From contig JAXBDG010000005.1 of assembly GCA_036320915.1 (NCBI GenBank), positions 248,001 through 312,000 of the forward strand: a DNA stretch of 64,000 nucleotides. The letters are read 5' to 3'. Below are positions 20,931-32,541 of this stretch, piece after piece. The DNA comes from Linnemannia elongata (taxonomy: Eukaryota; Mortierellomycota; Mortierellomycetes; Mortierellales; Mortierellaceae). The notes under the pieces are model-generated. The model made no database searches. It was not told the DNA's origin and saw only the letters and a program-made list of their open reading frames with translations. How positions within the stretch are numbered: the stretch's first letter is position 1; the number at the start of each line of letters is the position of its first letter. A program made the position numbers and the translations under genes.

Positions 20931-23377
20931 TCATCCTTGTTGAAGTGAAGGTTCAGGTGCTACTGTAGGTGACGGTGGACTCTGTTGCTGCTTCCGGAGA
21001 GATGCCTGGTAATCCAACAACGCCTGCGGTGCTCCTCGCGTAGGTTGATCTACTACGAATCCAAATCCGACTCCTCCTTGCGGAGAACTCACGCGCTTTG
21101 ACATAGAGGGCGATGCGACTGATTGCCGGGGATCATAAACCATAGGATGTGCCGCAGAGTTCTGAGGATACCACAGAGTATAATCAGTCTGTGCGGAGAT
21201 GCCTGACTGGTAAGGGCTGCTGTTGGCAACGCTGCTGTTCACGTACCCGCCACCGTCGTGGTACTGGCTATCTGGCGCTGGCACGTAAGGCACAGCAGGT
21301 GTCCAGACAGGTCTTCCGCCAGCGGCAACGTAGTTCTGGTAGTTGTAATCGGGCGAGCTCGGGTCGACCACGGACTGTGGGTAGTTGTAGCGGCGATCTC
21401 CAGGACTGGCGGTGTAGTTAGTGGATAATGCTGATGGCTGGTACGGCGAGTCTTCAAGGATGGTGGGTTGGTGCTGGAAGTGCAGGGGCGGTGGTGGGTG
21501 GAACACGGATCCATCGATTAGGTACGACGGCCGATTATTTTCGTCGCCAGCTGCCAACATGGCTTCCTGTAGGGCTGCCTCGCTAGTAATCGAGTATCGA
21601 AGGCCACCAAATTCGGGTCTGGTGGGTGTGGCTCCTTCAGTGGAGTATCCACCACTTCCCATGTTGTTATTGCTGTAGCTGTTGTAGGGGACGCCTTCTA
21701 AGTTTGGTTGTGCATCGTACACCGCCTCATTGGGGACATTGGCGAGCGATTGGTATTGACCGGAAGGTGGGTTTGGCGAGGTGGGTTTTGACGGTGAGGG
21801 ACTTGGTTGTGTAACTTGGCGGTCGTGCTCGGTCTTGTCTGGACGGCTATGGTTGTTGTTGTTGTTGCCATCGTTGCCTGTGCTGGCTTTTCCCTTGGGT
21901 ACAGAGACACCCAGGCGCTTTCTCCGCCTGTTCCATGCCACACCGAAGATCGCCAGGATCGCGAGCGCAACAACACCAGCGCTGATACCCACAATGGCGC
22001 CCGTGGATAAGCCTCCAGAAGAAGTTGGATCAAGTGTGTTCCCTCCGCCAGTATTGTTGTTGGATGGTGGAACCGTGCCTCCACCGGAGAGTGCCGCAGA
22101 GGGGGTGTAAGATTTAGTCCATTGTTTAGTCGACAAAGAGAAGAGGAGTAGGGCGTTATCGTTTGAGGGGACGCTGAAGGGAACAGGGGGATTTGTAAAG
22201 AATCCTCCCCAGACAAGAAAAGTATTCTCTATAATGGCACAAGTGGCGCTGCCCGTGGCGTTGACTGCGATCGGGTAGCTGTAATTGCTCCATTGCCATG
22301 TCACAGTATTGAGTATGTAGAGGGTTGGGTCGGCTTTCGTACCGATTCCATCAGCCCATCCTCCGGCGACCACCACTATGGACCCATCGGCATCTGGGGA
22401 GATTGAAAAAATTGGTGATACAGATGGATGGTTATTAGCATGTGACACGGTCAATCGAGAATGCGTGAGGACAACAAAGACGCCACGAGACACTTACTAC
22501 TGGCAGCACAGTGTGCAATCCTGCTGTAAGAGAACGTTCCCGTTGTATTCTATTGAGAGGATGTCCTTGTCAGCGCTTTTATTTTCTCATAGCGACAAAT
22601 TATATCCATATGAATCAATTGCACAGCTTCGATGTTCAAAAAGCCTAACCTTACCTTCGTGATCCAAGTATTGGTGTCTGGAGAATAAAGAAAAAGGCCC
22701 GTTGGTTTCTGACCACCCTGGTAATTGCCTCCAATGACCATCATAGCCCTTATTCTCGTTATCCACACCGCGGCATATGTTGCGATGTTCTGCGGTCCTG
22801 ATACAGGCGTATTGATCTCAGTCGCTGACTGCATAGTCGGATCATAAGTCGTGAACTTGTTATTGTAAGTAGCGCCTTCCACCCCCGAGTTTCCTCCTAG
22901 GATATAGTTTTTGTTCACCCCAGGGTTGGTGACGACCGAGAAGTCCCTCCGCGATGGGTCTGCGACTTGAGGCGTGTTGATGTTCGTCGTCCATTGGGCC
23001 GATTTGATATCGTAGGTGTTTACAAAGGATGTAGGTATAAGAGGAGCGTCCATGCCAGTGTCTCTTCCAAATGTGATGAATGTTTTGTTGTCGGCCGAGT
23101 AACCTGCGGAGTGGTAGGAATTAAAAGGACCTACGGGCAATTGGGTCCACGCTGGTTCGCTGGTCGTCCACGCTTTCGTTAGATCAAGGGCCCAAAGCTT
23201 TTCGACTCGAGTCAGGCTCGATTTAGCGCCTCCGTGGATGTAGAAGTTGGTTCCGACGAGAGCATAGGCTGCTCCACCGACGGGATCCGGCTGTGCGGCG
23301 TGTGTGTGTAGGCAAAGGTTACTCCAGAGGGCGAAGGTGCTGACCACCGAGGCGACAAGAAGCGATGGTGGTCCCAT
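20931..23377 (-). CDS. Kelch-repeat single-pass membrane protein (receptor-like)
   Basis: Three exons: 22650-23377, a 26-nt exon 22498-22523, and 20931-22393 (738 aa). The middle exon is supported by GT..AG junctions on both sides, a consistent reading phase, and the continuous kelch strand it restores ('RIAHCAASNADGSIVVVAGGW'). Intron 2 has a CTAATAAC branch site. The protein has a signal peptide (to about Ala28), a kelch beta-propeller ectodomain ('NFYIHGGAKSS', 'NYILGGNSGV', 'MMVIGGNYQGG', 'FLVWGGF'), an N/S-rich stalk, a transmembrane helix (about 383-405, 'GAIVGISAGVVALAILAIFG') with a basic stop-transfer NRRRKR, and a ~330-residue Pro/Ser/Tyr/Gln-rich cytosolic tail. This suggests a cell-surface receptor or adhesion protein. 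The ligand is unknown. Confidence 0.85.
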
Positions 23378-24749
23378 GGCTGTTATGGTTTGGAGTTGAA
23401 TGGGTGGAGATCTTTGTTGTGGGCGAGAGCGACACGGCTGGGCGGTAGTTCAATGCCTGTTTTCGAGATAGGTCAGAGGCGAACTGACGTAAATGAAGTT
23501 TTGAAGGGTCGAGAGGAGAAAGAGTATGTGTGGCAGAGGTGGGAGAAGGTGACAGAAATTAAATAGGGAAGACTAAGGAGGACGAGGAAGAAGCCGCGAA
23601 AGAGGCTGACCTCTGAAATTCGGATTAAGGTCGAAGAAGATATGCGAACGTATGAATGGTAATGGGCCAGAGTTTTAATTGAGAGCAACCGACTGGAGGG
23701 GTTCAGGTTTAGAACGAAAGATGGGAGTGAGTGCTTAATGGCGGAATAAAATATGTCAGTATGACCAGGATTACGAAGCCATGCTGTCTCTTTAGATGAA
23801 TTAGGTGTAGAGTAGATAGGGAGAGATTGAGTGGATGGGTGAAGGGGCGGGGGGGGGGGAGGGGGGCCGGAGGAAAAAAGGGAGGAGGTAAGAAGAAGAA
23901 AAAGAAAAAGAGAAAGTGAAAATAAAAGTAGAGACAAGAAGAGAGTATAGAAGATGTTGGGGTAAGTAGCTAGAGGAACGAGGTGGAGATGCACAATACA
24001 CAATGAAAATGGTAATTCAATGACCGACAGGCGTGAATTAGGCCATTGCACTGCCCAGACATCCCATAGCCCACCAGAGTAAACAAGAGCAATGGCCCGG
24101 AATGGGCTTCCGAGAGTTGGTGCGGTAAACAACAGCCCTTGTGTAACGAGTCGGCGCTAGAACCAATTTTAAGCATGGCGTCAAAGACATTATTTTTACA
24201 TGCACTGGGACCGATTTGTAAGATACTGTAGTCCGCACTTGGAGACCCACAGCTGAATGACGTCGAAGTCACTTTCTCACATGCGGTAGAATCAATTTGG
24301 AGGTAGGATAGTACGCCAATGTGAGAGGTGGATGGCTTTCAGAGTGATAAAGAACCACAAGTTAGAAATACGGAGAGTCGCCTGTTTTTTTTCGCGAAAG
24401 TAACGTTTGTTTTCTGACATGACATGCTCTGTGGTTCATTTCCATCTTGGTTGCACGAAGAGAATTTCATGGGAACTAAGGAAAGTTTCGAGGGTATGGT
24501 AACACGATAGCAGAACAAGAGAAATGAATTTATACTTTTATAGGCAGTTCTCTTCTTAGTAGATTACTCCAACTCTGCGCGACATCGTACTCGCCAGGCT
24601 GCGAACAGTACCTTGGTTGATAGTCGTGAACTGGCTTTAAACAATAGTGGACAAACCCTATAACCAGTAAAGAGGGCATGGTAACGGCACAAAGCAACGA
24701 GTAAGAGCGATTAGTGGTAGGAATGAGTGATGAAGAAAAGGGTGTGCTT

Positions 24750-24780
<31 letters not shown>

Positions 24781-25872
24781 TATTTCGCCTCCATAGGCCA
24801 TACGATTACATTGCGTCTTTCTGTGGTGTCTTTGGAAAGGCAAGGAGCAAAAAAACCACCATGCTACCTTATTTCTACTAGTGCAGTACTTATTAATAAG
24901 GTGAAGTGGGATTTTATGAGTGAGCTGAAGTTTTGGAACAACACCACTCACTATTTTATTTGGATTTTAGCATTTTCTACCATTGCAGGGGACTACAGAT
25001 ATATGGCCCTAGCCCAACGAATAAAAGGGAACAAAGAGATAAAAGAAAGAAAGAGAAAAAAAATAAAGAAAAAAGAGAAAAAAAAGAAAAGAAATTGGGG
25101 GTGCTCATTCAACTTCCTTCTCTCGTAGCCTTTTGTTCTTATTTCTCCTAACCCATCTCTCGGTTAGAACCTTCTTTATCTCGGTTGGTGATGGGTGTGT
25201 CCATCAATTGTGATCACCGTGTGCTTCACACTTAACACTTACTTTCACTCCCTTTCCTCTATAGTAACCCTCTTTCTTCAGCCCCAACAATGTACGACAG
25301 TGCCCATCCATCATTAAGACTTCTCTTGACTATCAAATAATACACATACCTACAGAAGGATAGGAGTGAAAACCAAAAATAGGAAAAAAGGTATGTTGGA
25401 TGGTTTTTGTCACGATAGCTAAGGTTAACCCCCTCCCCCTTTTTTTTCAGCCCAATATGGTGGCCAGAGAAAAAGTTAGGGGCGAAACTCCAGATTCATG
25501 CTTGGCCATTTCTCCCAGGAGAACATGGCCACAAATCAATTGAGTGACTGCTGCCAAGAGTCGACAACAGAGCAGATAGACTTTTCTCCCTCTGGAATGA
25601 AGGAGAGTAAGGCAACAAACACACAGTTCTCCCTCCGTATTCATTTCTCAGGTACGCAATTCCAGTCCTTCCTTCACCGTTTGCTCTTGCCAACCCACAC
25701 CTTCCCTTTTCTCTACTACCCCTCTTTGTACTTCTCCTCATTCCTCGCATTCCTTTCTCATCGTTCATTGGTCATTTCTCAACTCATCCATTCTCATACA
25801 CTACATTCACTAAACTCTCCCTCCTTCCACGAAACCTATTCTTCCTATTGACTACAGAGAAAAGCGCGAACA
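23378..25872. other. Intergenic region upstream of the kelch gene
   Basis: Promoter side of the kelch gene. It contains purine-rich plus-strand tracts (23840-23945), a (GA)n run at 24750-24776, a second dispersed-repeat copy (24958-25072) and CT-rich sequence before the small gene at 25873. No other supportable gene. Confidence 0.5.
24958..25072. repeat. Dispersed repeat, copy 2
   Basis: Same orientation and order of conserved blocks as 19433-19545; it runs into an A/G-rich tail. Confidence 0.5.
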
Positions 25873-26142
25873 ATGGATGACTTTATACCCGAGCAATTCA
25901 AAAACCTGGAGTGGTTAGGTGACCTGTTCATCCTTTTAATTAATCTCTTCGAGACCTCTACTCCGAAGCAAACACAGGAAGAAGAGACAGGAGCGGAGGC
26001 ACGGCGTACACAATCCTCAGCAAATTCATCAACAGCGACAACGTCAACGACAAGGCCTGAGGCGGAGACAGAGTCTTTTTGGGGTGATTTGGGCACTGCT
26101 GTGCTTTCCTTCTTGGATTTGGTCGACGCCGCTACCAATTAA
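25873..26142 (+). CDS. Small acidic hypothetical protein
   Basis: An 89-aa frame starting at an ATG in good context (GAACAATGG) after a CT-rich leader. The N-terminus is amphipathic to hydrophobic ('LEWLGDLFILLINLF'), the middle is S/T/E-rich, and the end is again hydrophobic ('FWGDLGTAVLSFLDLVDAATN'). An AATAAA lies about 25 bp after the stop. I do not recognise a family. It converges on the P450 stop only about 110 bp away, so their 3' ends probably overlap. It is listed because of start context, leader and poly(A) signal; it could still be chance. Confidence 0.4.
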   Translation: MDDFIPEQFKNLEWLGDLFILLINLFETSTPKQTQEEETGAEARRTQSSANSSTATTSTTRPEAETESFWGDLGTAVLSFLDLVDAATN

Positions 26143-26253
26143 CCAGTCAACCTTCACACGACAACAATAAAGAAGCGATATAGACAGATATATACATTCA
26201 AAAAAGACAACTATGTCAACCCTCCCCTTCCCCCTCGTTCTCCATCTCCTCCC

Positions 26254-28421
26254 TCAAATGGCAACAACAGCCTTACGCCTGGTAACCTTCATGGGCAAAC
26301 CCTCCATCATGGGCATCGTGATTGAAACACCGTGCGGCGGCAACTTGCCACTATCCACCAACGTCAACTCAAATTTTTGTAGAATCATTCCAATCACCGT
26401 CAACGCCTCCAAGATTGCAAAATTCATTCCCAGACAAACACGAGGACCTGCATTAAACGAATTGAATTTTCCCTGCGAGAATTTCTGGCCTTGGAGCCAG
26501 CGAGATGGTTTGTACTCGCGGGCGTCGGGACCCCAGATGGCTTCGGAGCGGCCCATGACGTAAGAGGACCAGGAGAAACATTCTCCAGCGTAGATCTTTG
26601 TGCCGTCGGGGAGGATGTCGTCTTGGACGCAGAGTTTGAGATTACGAGGGACAACAGGGAATATGCGGAGTGCTTTTGGGGGAAGTGCAGAAAAAACGAA
26701 AAATGAAAATTGAGCAGAGTTAGCGTAAAGAGATAAGATGAAGGCAGTGAAGGGAAGATAATCAAGTTCAAGACTACGGGCATGAATGTACCTTCATGGA
26801 AGCTATTAACAATTGAAGAAGGAAAAGAGACGGAGACAAGCAGAGATAAAAAAAATAGGGAATCCGGTTAATTCTGTTGATCTTCAGCAAACAAACAGCG
26901 TAAAAAAAAAATTACACTTATTCCGCGAAAAAAGAGAAAAAAGATCGAAGCATTTGAAGTTACGTACCAAGCATCGGCGTACTTTTGCTGCTTGTGAGAC
27001 TCATAGGTAGGCAGCTTGCCTTCAAGGACCTCATCCACTTCCTTAATCAACGTCCTCATGATCTCCTTGTCCGTACCATCCCTGTTAATCAAATAAAACA
27101 TCCACGACAAGGCCTGAGCAGTGGTGTCGCGTCCAGCAATAGTAAAGGTCAGGATAATATCCACCAAGTACTCATCAGGCAGTGGTTTCCCTTCATCGTC
27201 CTTGGCTTCCATAAACAGCTGCAAGAGATCCTTCTTGGACTTATGGTATCCGTCTGCACGACGCTTCTCAATGATGCGGAAGGCATGGTCGCGGACGAGG
27301 TTGCGATCGTCGGTGACTTTCTTGCCGACACTGGTGAAGCGCTCGCGGATCTTCCAAGCGGGATCCATCAGACGGTCGAAGGTGATGGCAGCAAGGTCGT
27401 CAAAGGCGACTGCAAAGTCGACCTCGGATTCGATATCGTCCATGCATCCAAAGCTCTCTCCGAATGAGACACTAATTGAGAAATAGAGCGGGCGCGCAGG
27501 GTAAGTAACGCAGTAGGAGAAAAGTGAGCAAATGCGGATGTGCATAGCTTGTGTCCGCATAATATTCTTAGAAAAATACACAAGGAGAGATAACTAAAAC
27601 TTACGCTCCGAAGCTGTCAAGGGTAAAGTGGAGCATGAGGGCATGGAAGTCGATGGGGGTACCTTCATCGGCAGCCTTTCCAAGGTAGGCGAGCATCTTC
27701 TGGCCTTCAGCGACAAAGATGTCGTTGGTGTACTCGCGGAAAGCGCGGACGTTGAAGATGTGAGAGGCCATTTTGCGTTGCCACTTCCAGTCAGATCCAT
27801 CAGCAGTGAATATACCTTTTTTGTCGGCATTAGAGAGAGGAGGAAGAGAGAAGGAAGAGGGATAAGGTTAGTCAGGATCACGGTCGTATCGCACACAACA
27901 GAGAGTCTATCCAAAAAAAATAAGATTAATGGACGAGGGAAAGGGTGACAGAAGGAAGAGAAAGCGTGCGAAATAGCAGTAAACAAGAAAAAAACTTAAA
28001 AGCACATATTACGACTCTCTTACTGACCTTTGCCAAAGAGGTCACTAAAACAATCCCTGACGACAGGCCCCTTCTCGTAAGCCCAAAAGTTGTTCTTTAA
28101 CACATGCTCGACCAGCTCGGGAGAGTCGCCTTGGACCATACGGAAAAAAGGCAGTGAAATAGACCAAACAGGGCCTAGTTCGTTGTAGTTCTTCTCATAA
28201 AAGTCATACAACTTTGTTCCAGGGATGCTGGCCATGACGGACAGGTGTCCCAGAAAAGGGATGGCACCCTTGGGAGTCTTGAGGTCAGCACGACGTCGGG
28301 TTCCGACGGCATGGGAGCGGTACTTGTAAAGGAAGTAGGCGGAGAAGGCGAGGAGGAGTTTGAGGTTGTTGGTGCGAGATGCATGCTCGAGCACGTACTT
28401 GGCCAGGTCTGTGATAGCCAT
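26254..28421 (-). CDS. Cytochrome P450 monooxygenase A
   Basis: Five exons: 28028-28421, 27605-27815, 26968-27471, an 11-nt microexon 26792-26802, and 26254-26672; 512 aa. All junctions are GT-AG and the phases sum correctly. An N-terminal membrane anchor ('LKLLLAFSAYFLYKY') is followed by the proline-rich hinge ('PKGAIPFLGH'), the I-helix oxygen-binding motif 'AGRDTT', the K-helix ExxR (E373-R376, supplied by the microexon), 'SSYVMGRSEAIWGPDAREYKPSRW' in the meander region (shown in part), and the haem loop 'FNAGPRVCLG' with C453. It looks like a microsomal P450 of the CYP52/CYP63/CYP86-like type, often fatty-acid or alkane hydroxylases; the substrate here is inference. It is paralogous to the gene at 36615-38823 and the pseudogene at 44433-45261. 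Confidence 0.92.
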
Positions 28422-31400
28422 CTATTTAGTACTGTGTGCGTAAGAGAGAGAGAGAGAGTGTGTGTGTGTGGGAGGGGGAGGGAGTAAAGGAAAGAGAAGA
28501 TGAAGACGTGATGGAGAAGGAGAAGAGTCTGGGCGACCAACGGGGTTTTATCTTTCCCAGCTTTTGTTCAATGTTGCCAATGTATCAATATGTCCGAGTG
28601 AGTTGAAGAAAGTGAGACAATTACAAGGCGGAGCGTAATTGATGATGACTTTAGGTCACAGAGCATTGTGCTTCGAAGTGGCGTTGGCTATGTTTCCATG
28701 TAATTAGTGTCAATCAAGGTCTTGTTTGGTTAGTCTCTCACTCATTCTAGCGCCAGAAAAAACACAAGTCCACGCCTTATCAGGATTCTGCGTAGTGCAT
28801 GGCAACAGTTAGGTCGTGAGAAAATAACGGCCGCAAACGACATTCGAGAGCAAAAATAAACCGAATAAACGGCCAAGGAGCACGCATAGTTGGAATGTGA
28901 CCTCATGGCATTTCTTGTTTCTTGCAGGATAAAGGCGGTGCAAAAGGAGAAAAGAAGGGATGAGGATGGTATAAATTCTCTCCCCCTTCTGTCTCTACCT
29001 CTGTTATATCATAACTTCTTTCGTAGAATATCCATGGATGAAATGAGCAAAGGCATTGAAAAGAAAATTGAGAGCGTCTCAAAAAATTGTAAGCGAATGG
29101 AGAGCTTTCCGGAATGTGCCGAGTTGGTAGAAGCATGAGCATGGTCCAATCCAAAAGATTGAGACCTCGCCTTTTCTTCAGCAAGCAGAGCAGAGAGAGG
29201 CACAGCACGCTTTTCTTTCCTTCGTTGCTATCGCACCATTTCTTTGAACCATAGAAGGGGGACATATACAAACGATAGAAATCATACAACTAACAAAAAA
29301 AGGCCGAATGCTTGGTAGGTAACCTTACTGAGACTGCAGTCTTGAAGCGAGATTAGAGATCGAAGGCACCATGCACTGTACTGCCAGTTGACCACAGACA
29401 TTTGCTTTCCTATCACTACTGAAGGTTGTATTGTTTTGTTTTGTTCGCTTCCCTCCTCCTAATTTTCTTAGGATAATCTAACAGGCGAACGAGGGGAGGG
29501 ATAATTACAATTTTAAGTTATCCGACGATCCGAAGACTACCATCCTAGTACCCTGTTTTGTCTCTCCGTCCGTTCTTCCTTGACATGCACTCGTCGGGGA
29601 TAAAAAATAATTGGTTGCGGCTGCGCTTTGCGCTACGTCCCCCTGGCGGTGCCTATGTAGGCACTATAGCTTGGCGGCTGACTAATTGCAACTCAAGGAT
29701 GACTTTTAGACTTGTCCAACCACCGATGGCGATCTTATCCCAGCCGATTTTTCGACCCTTGTCCGAACAAGGAAACACAATACAAAGGCTAACATTCTGT
29801 GGGACAATACCAAGGACGAAGCGGGTCTCTACTCTAATTCCCCCACCCTTCAATCGCCAATGCCTCTGATGCTCTTGGCTTGGACTTTGACAAGAACTGG
29901 GCTGTTATAGTTATGGCCTCGCCCTGTTTCACTTTGCCCTTGCCAACACATATGCCGTCCGCAATGCGTTCACAAACGTTGGTACCGACTGCTATTGGCT
30001 CTGCCCTCTCCAAAACCTCAGGCGTCAGATGGCAGCCCAAAACCCCGACCTACAAATCCCGTTTCTCCCGTAGTCGTGATACTCCTCTTGATGGTGGCAA
30101 CTACTGCTCCTCCTGTGCTGGTCGTGTCTGCCGCTTCGCAAACGTGCAGTCCGTCTTTGTTAGCGGGCCTCAGTACCTAGGCACAGTCAATCCGGTGACG
30201 ATGCCCGCTTCGCGGGCCAGGTGTTCGAACGGTTAACAACATTCTGCAATACCGAAACGCGAACCTTCAGCCTGGACTTGTCGGTTTCGAAAACCGAAAC
30301 CGAGATGTGACAAGCGCGCGATGGTCACCTTACAGTGCAACGAACCCAGCGTTAGATCTAAACGTACAGAGCAAGATGGTGACTAATCTGGAGGCGGATG
30401 TCTGTTAATGGATGGATGGTGCCTTCCTGCACAACGTTTGGATTCGCATCTCTAATAACCCTAACTAACCCTTTGAAGGACTGTGCGGTCGGGGGACTGG
30501 CAATACAGCTTGCGGCGTTGAGTGTGCACGTTGGCCCTTACTTGGTGTCTGTTTTTTATCTGTAGCTCTTAATATATCTTGTATATAAACCTAATGAAAC
30601 TCAATGGTTGTCATGAGCCTTCCATGTTGACAAGAAGCTATTCGTTTCGGAATGGGATTGAGCGTGTGTATACCTCTATGTGTGCATCTGTGGGTGTTTT
30701 CCCAGACCATTTTATCGTTTTGTAGACAATTCGAATTGGTAAGCGAGCAGTAGTATGCCAAGGCAATTGAAAAAATCTTGGGCACCTCTCCCGCAAAGAA
30801 AAAAGCGGAACGAGCAGTCCGTGCCTAGACCTATGAATGGTAAAAGTCCACTTTTATGCTCAACCATGGATAGAAAAGATTTAGTGATTTGTTGAGCCGA
30901 CAGTAACTAAGTGTCGGGCAAAAAAAAAAAAATGGGGCTCGAACAGAGCATAGGCCGAGCAGGTGTGTCGTTGTTTTCTCTTGTCTCTTTTTTTCGTTTT
31001 CGTTTGTTTGTGTATTGTTGTGGTATAGACCGCTTATGCAACCTTTCATCACTTTTTCTTTGCGCCCCCTTTTTTCTTTTGCACGTCGTTGTGTAACAAC
31101 GAGACGATATACATTCCGAGCTGCGAAAACAAAAAAAAAAAAAGAAAAGAAAAGACAAAGAACGAGAAGAAAAGAGGGAGAGGAAGGAGAAGAGCAAAAG
31201 GCAAAATAGCAAGCAAGGGGCGCATGCATGCAAGCATTGGGAGGCAGTGTGGGGATGAAGACAAAGAGAGAGAGAGAGTAAAAAAACAAAAGGAGTTACA
31301 ACCCCTGGACTGGACGGATTACCTCGCAAAAAAGAAACAGACCCCTCAAATAGAAAGAACGGGAGAGTGACGGGTTACTGACTGACTTTCTGTTAGGATG

Positions 31401-31571
31401 GGAGGAGTCATTTTTTAGTCTTTTTTCTCACTCGCACACTTTTCTGGCTCTTCTCCCTCCTTTTTTTGTGTTTCTTTTCTCTTTTGACCCTTCAGGTCCT
31501 TCGCTACACCTTGATTCGCCATCCCCTCTTGCTATTCTTGTCTTTCTTACTTTCATCCACTCGTTGCTGTT

Positions 31572-31612
<41 letters not shown>

Positions 31613-32428
31613 ATTTCTTTTTCTTTCTTGGTCACGGATTTGTTACTCTGAGCATCACAGGCACCCTTTGGTTCACCTCGGACAGCACAGCTCCCTTTTG
31701 TTGCAAATTCAAGTTGCAAAAATAACAACAACAACAACAACAACAAACAACAACAACAAACAACAACAACAACAGCGATAACAACAACAAAAACAAGAAG
31801 TAGAACACGCGACCAAACGCGCCGACTTTCTTTTCGTCCTTTCCCTTTTCCTTCTCATTTTCTTCCTTCTTTGGTCACCACTGTTCGAAAACTGACCCCT
31901 CCCATCTTGTCACCAGTCGAACCTGTCTCTCTTCACGCAGAGAAAGACGCCACCTTGGAACCACAACCTCACTAGCGACAGTATTAGCACCAAGAGAAAA
32001 AGGCGCGCATATTTCACAGAACAAAAGTATGTTTGAGAGAGCAAACAGTTTCTCCGTAAGGAATAGTAGTATGAGAGGAGGATGAGCTGCTTACACTACT
32101 GCTCTCGTTCTTTCTTTACTAGACGTTTTCTGCTTGTCTAACGGGTCGGGTGGAGCCTCATTCCTCAACCCGATAAACAAGCCAACGAGGCAAAAGAAAA
32201 AAAGAGGTTTCTGCAGTCAGTTACAGGTAAGCGCTTAAAGCCCTACTTAAATGACAGCAACCTGCGTATGCGTGCATTCTGCAGCAAGAACATTTATGCT
32301 AATCAACTTCTGTTCTTTCCCTCCAATACATTTTTTTTTTTTTTTTTTTTTTTGCATATGCCATGCTGTTCATCTGCCTTTTATACATTGCCCATCAAAA
32401 CGACACATGCATGTTCTCAACCGTCAAG
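28422..32428. other. Long intergenic region with low-complexity DNA
   Basis: No well-supported gene. (GA)n/(GT)n at 28443-28470 lies just upstream of P450-A. From 29700 to 30240 the two alternating frames look slightly protein-like ('DKNWAVIVMA', 'ALANTYAVRNAFTNVGTD'), possibly a decayed gene that I cannot assign. From 30950 to 31900 there are strong CT/GA tracts, (TC)n at 31578-31610 and an AAC repeat, as in a leader or promoter for the WD40 gene. A T-run lies at 32332-32353. Confidence 0.45.
31723..31793 (+). repeat. AAC-rich trinucleotide repeat
   Basis: Tandem AAC units with a few interruptions, upstream of the WD40-only gene and probably within its transcribed leader or promoter. Confidence 0.85.
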
Positions 32429-32530
32429 GTAAGTTACAAGGCGCTACCAAAGAAGAGGAATTTTTTTGGGATTGCATCCCCGAGATCCGAGTAGCTAAAC
32501 AAGGATCCTGTTGACATCGACACCCATTAG
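32429..32530 (+). other. Probable 5' UTR intron of the WD40-only gene
   Basis: Donor GTAAGT at 32429 after 'GTCAAG'; possible branch 'GCTAAAC'; acceptor 'CCATTAG' ending at 32530, 11 bases before the ATG. NACHT genes 1 and 2 have a leader intron at the same place. Confidence 0.6.
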
Positions 32531-32541
32531 AACCTACCAAC

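Noticed and set aside
23473..24132. A 219-residue minus-strand frame
   Set aside because: S/L/F/P low-complexity sequence from a purine-rich tract in the kelch promoter; no domain and poor start context.
29035..29139. A 34-codon frame (MDEMSKGIEKKIESVSKN...) after a TATAAAT and CT-rich stretch
   Set aside because: Too short, no relatives in the window, no clear splice continuation; it cannot be told from chance.
29700..30240. Possible degenerate enzyme gene in two alternating frames
   Set aside because: Some protein-like phrases, but I could not match them to a family or define exons; kept only as a note on the intergenic region.
30448..30472. Telomere-like AACCCTAACTAACCC
   Set aside because: Only about two units; no array.
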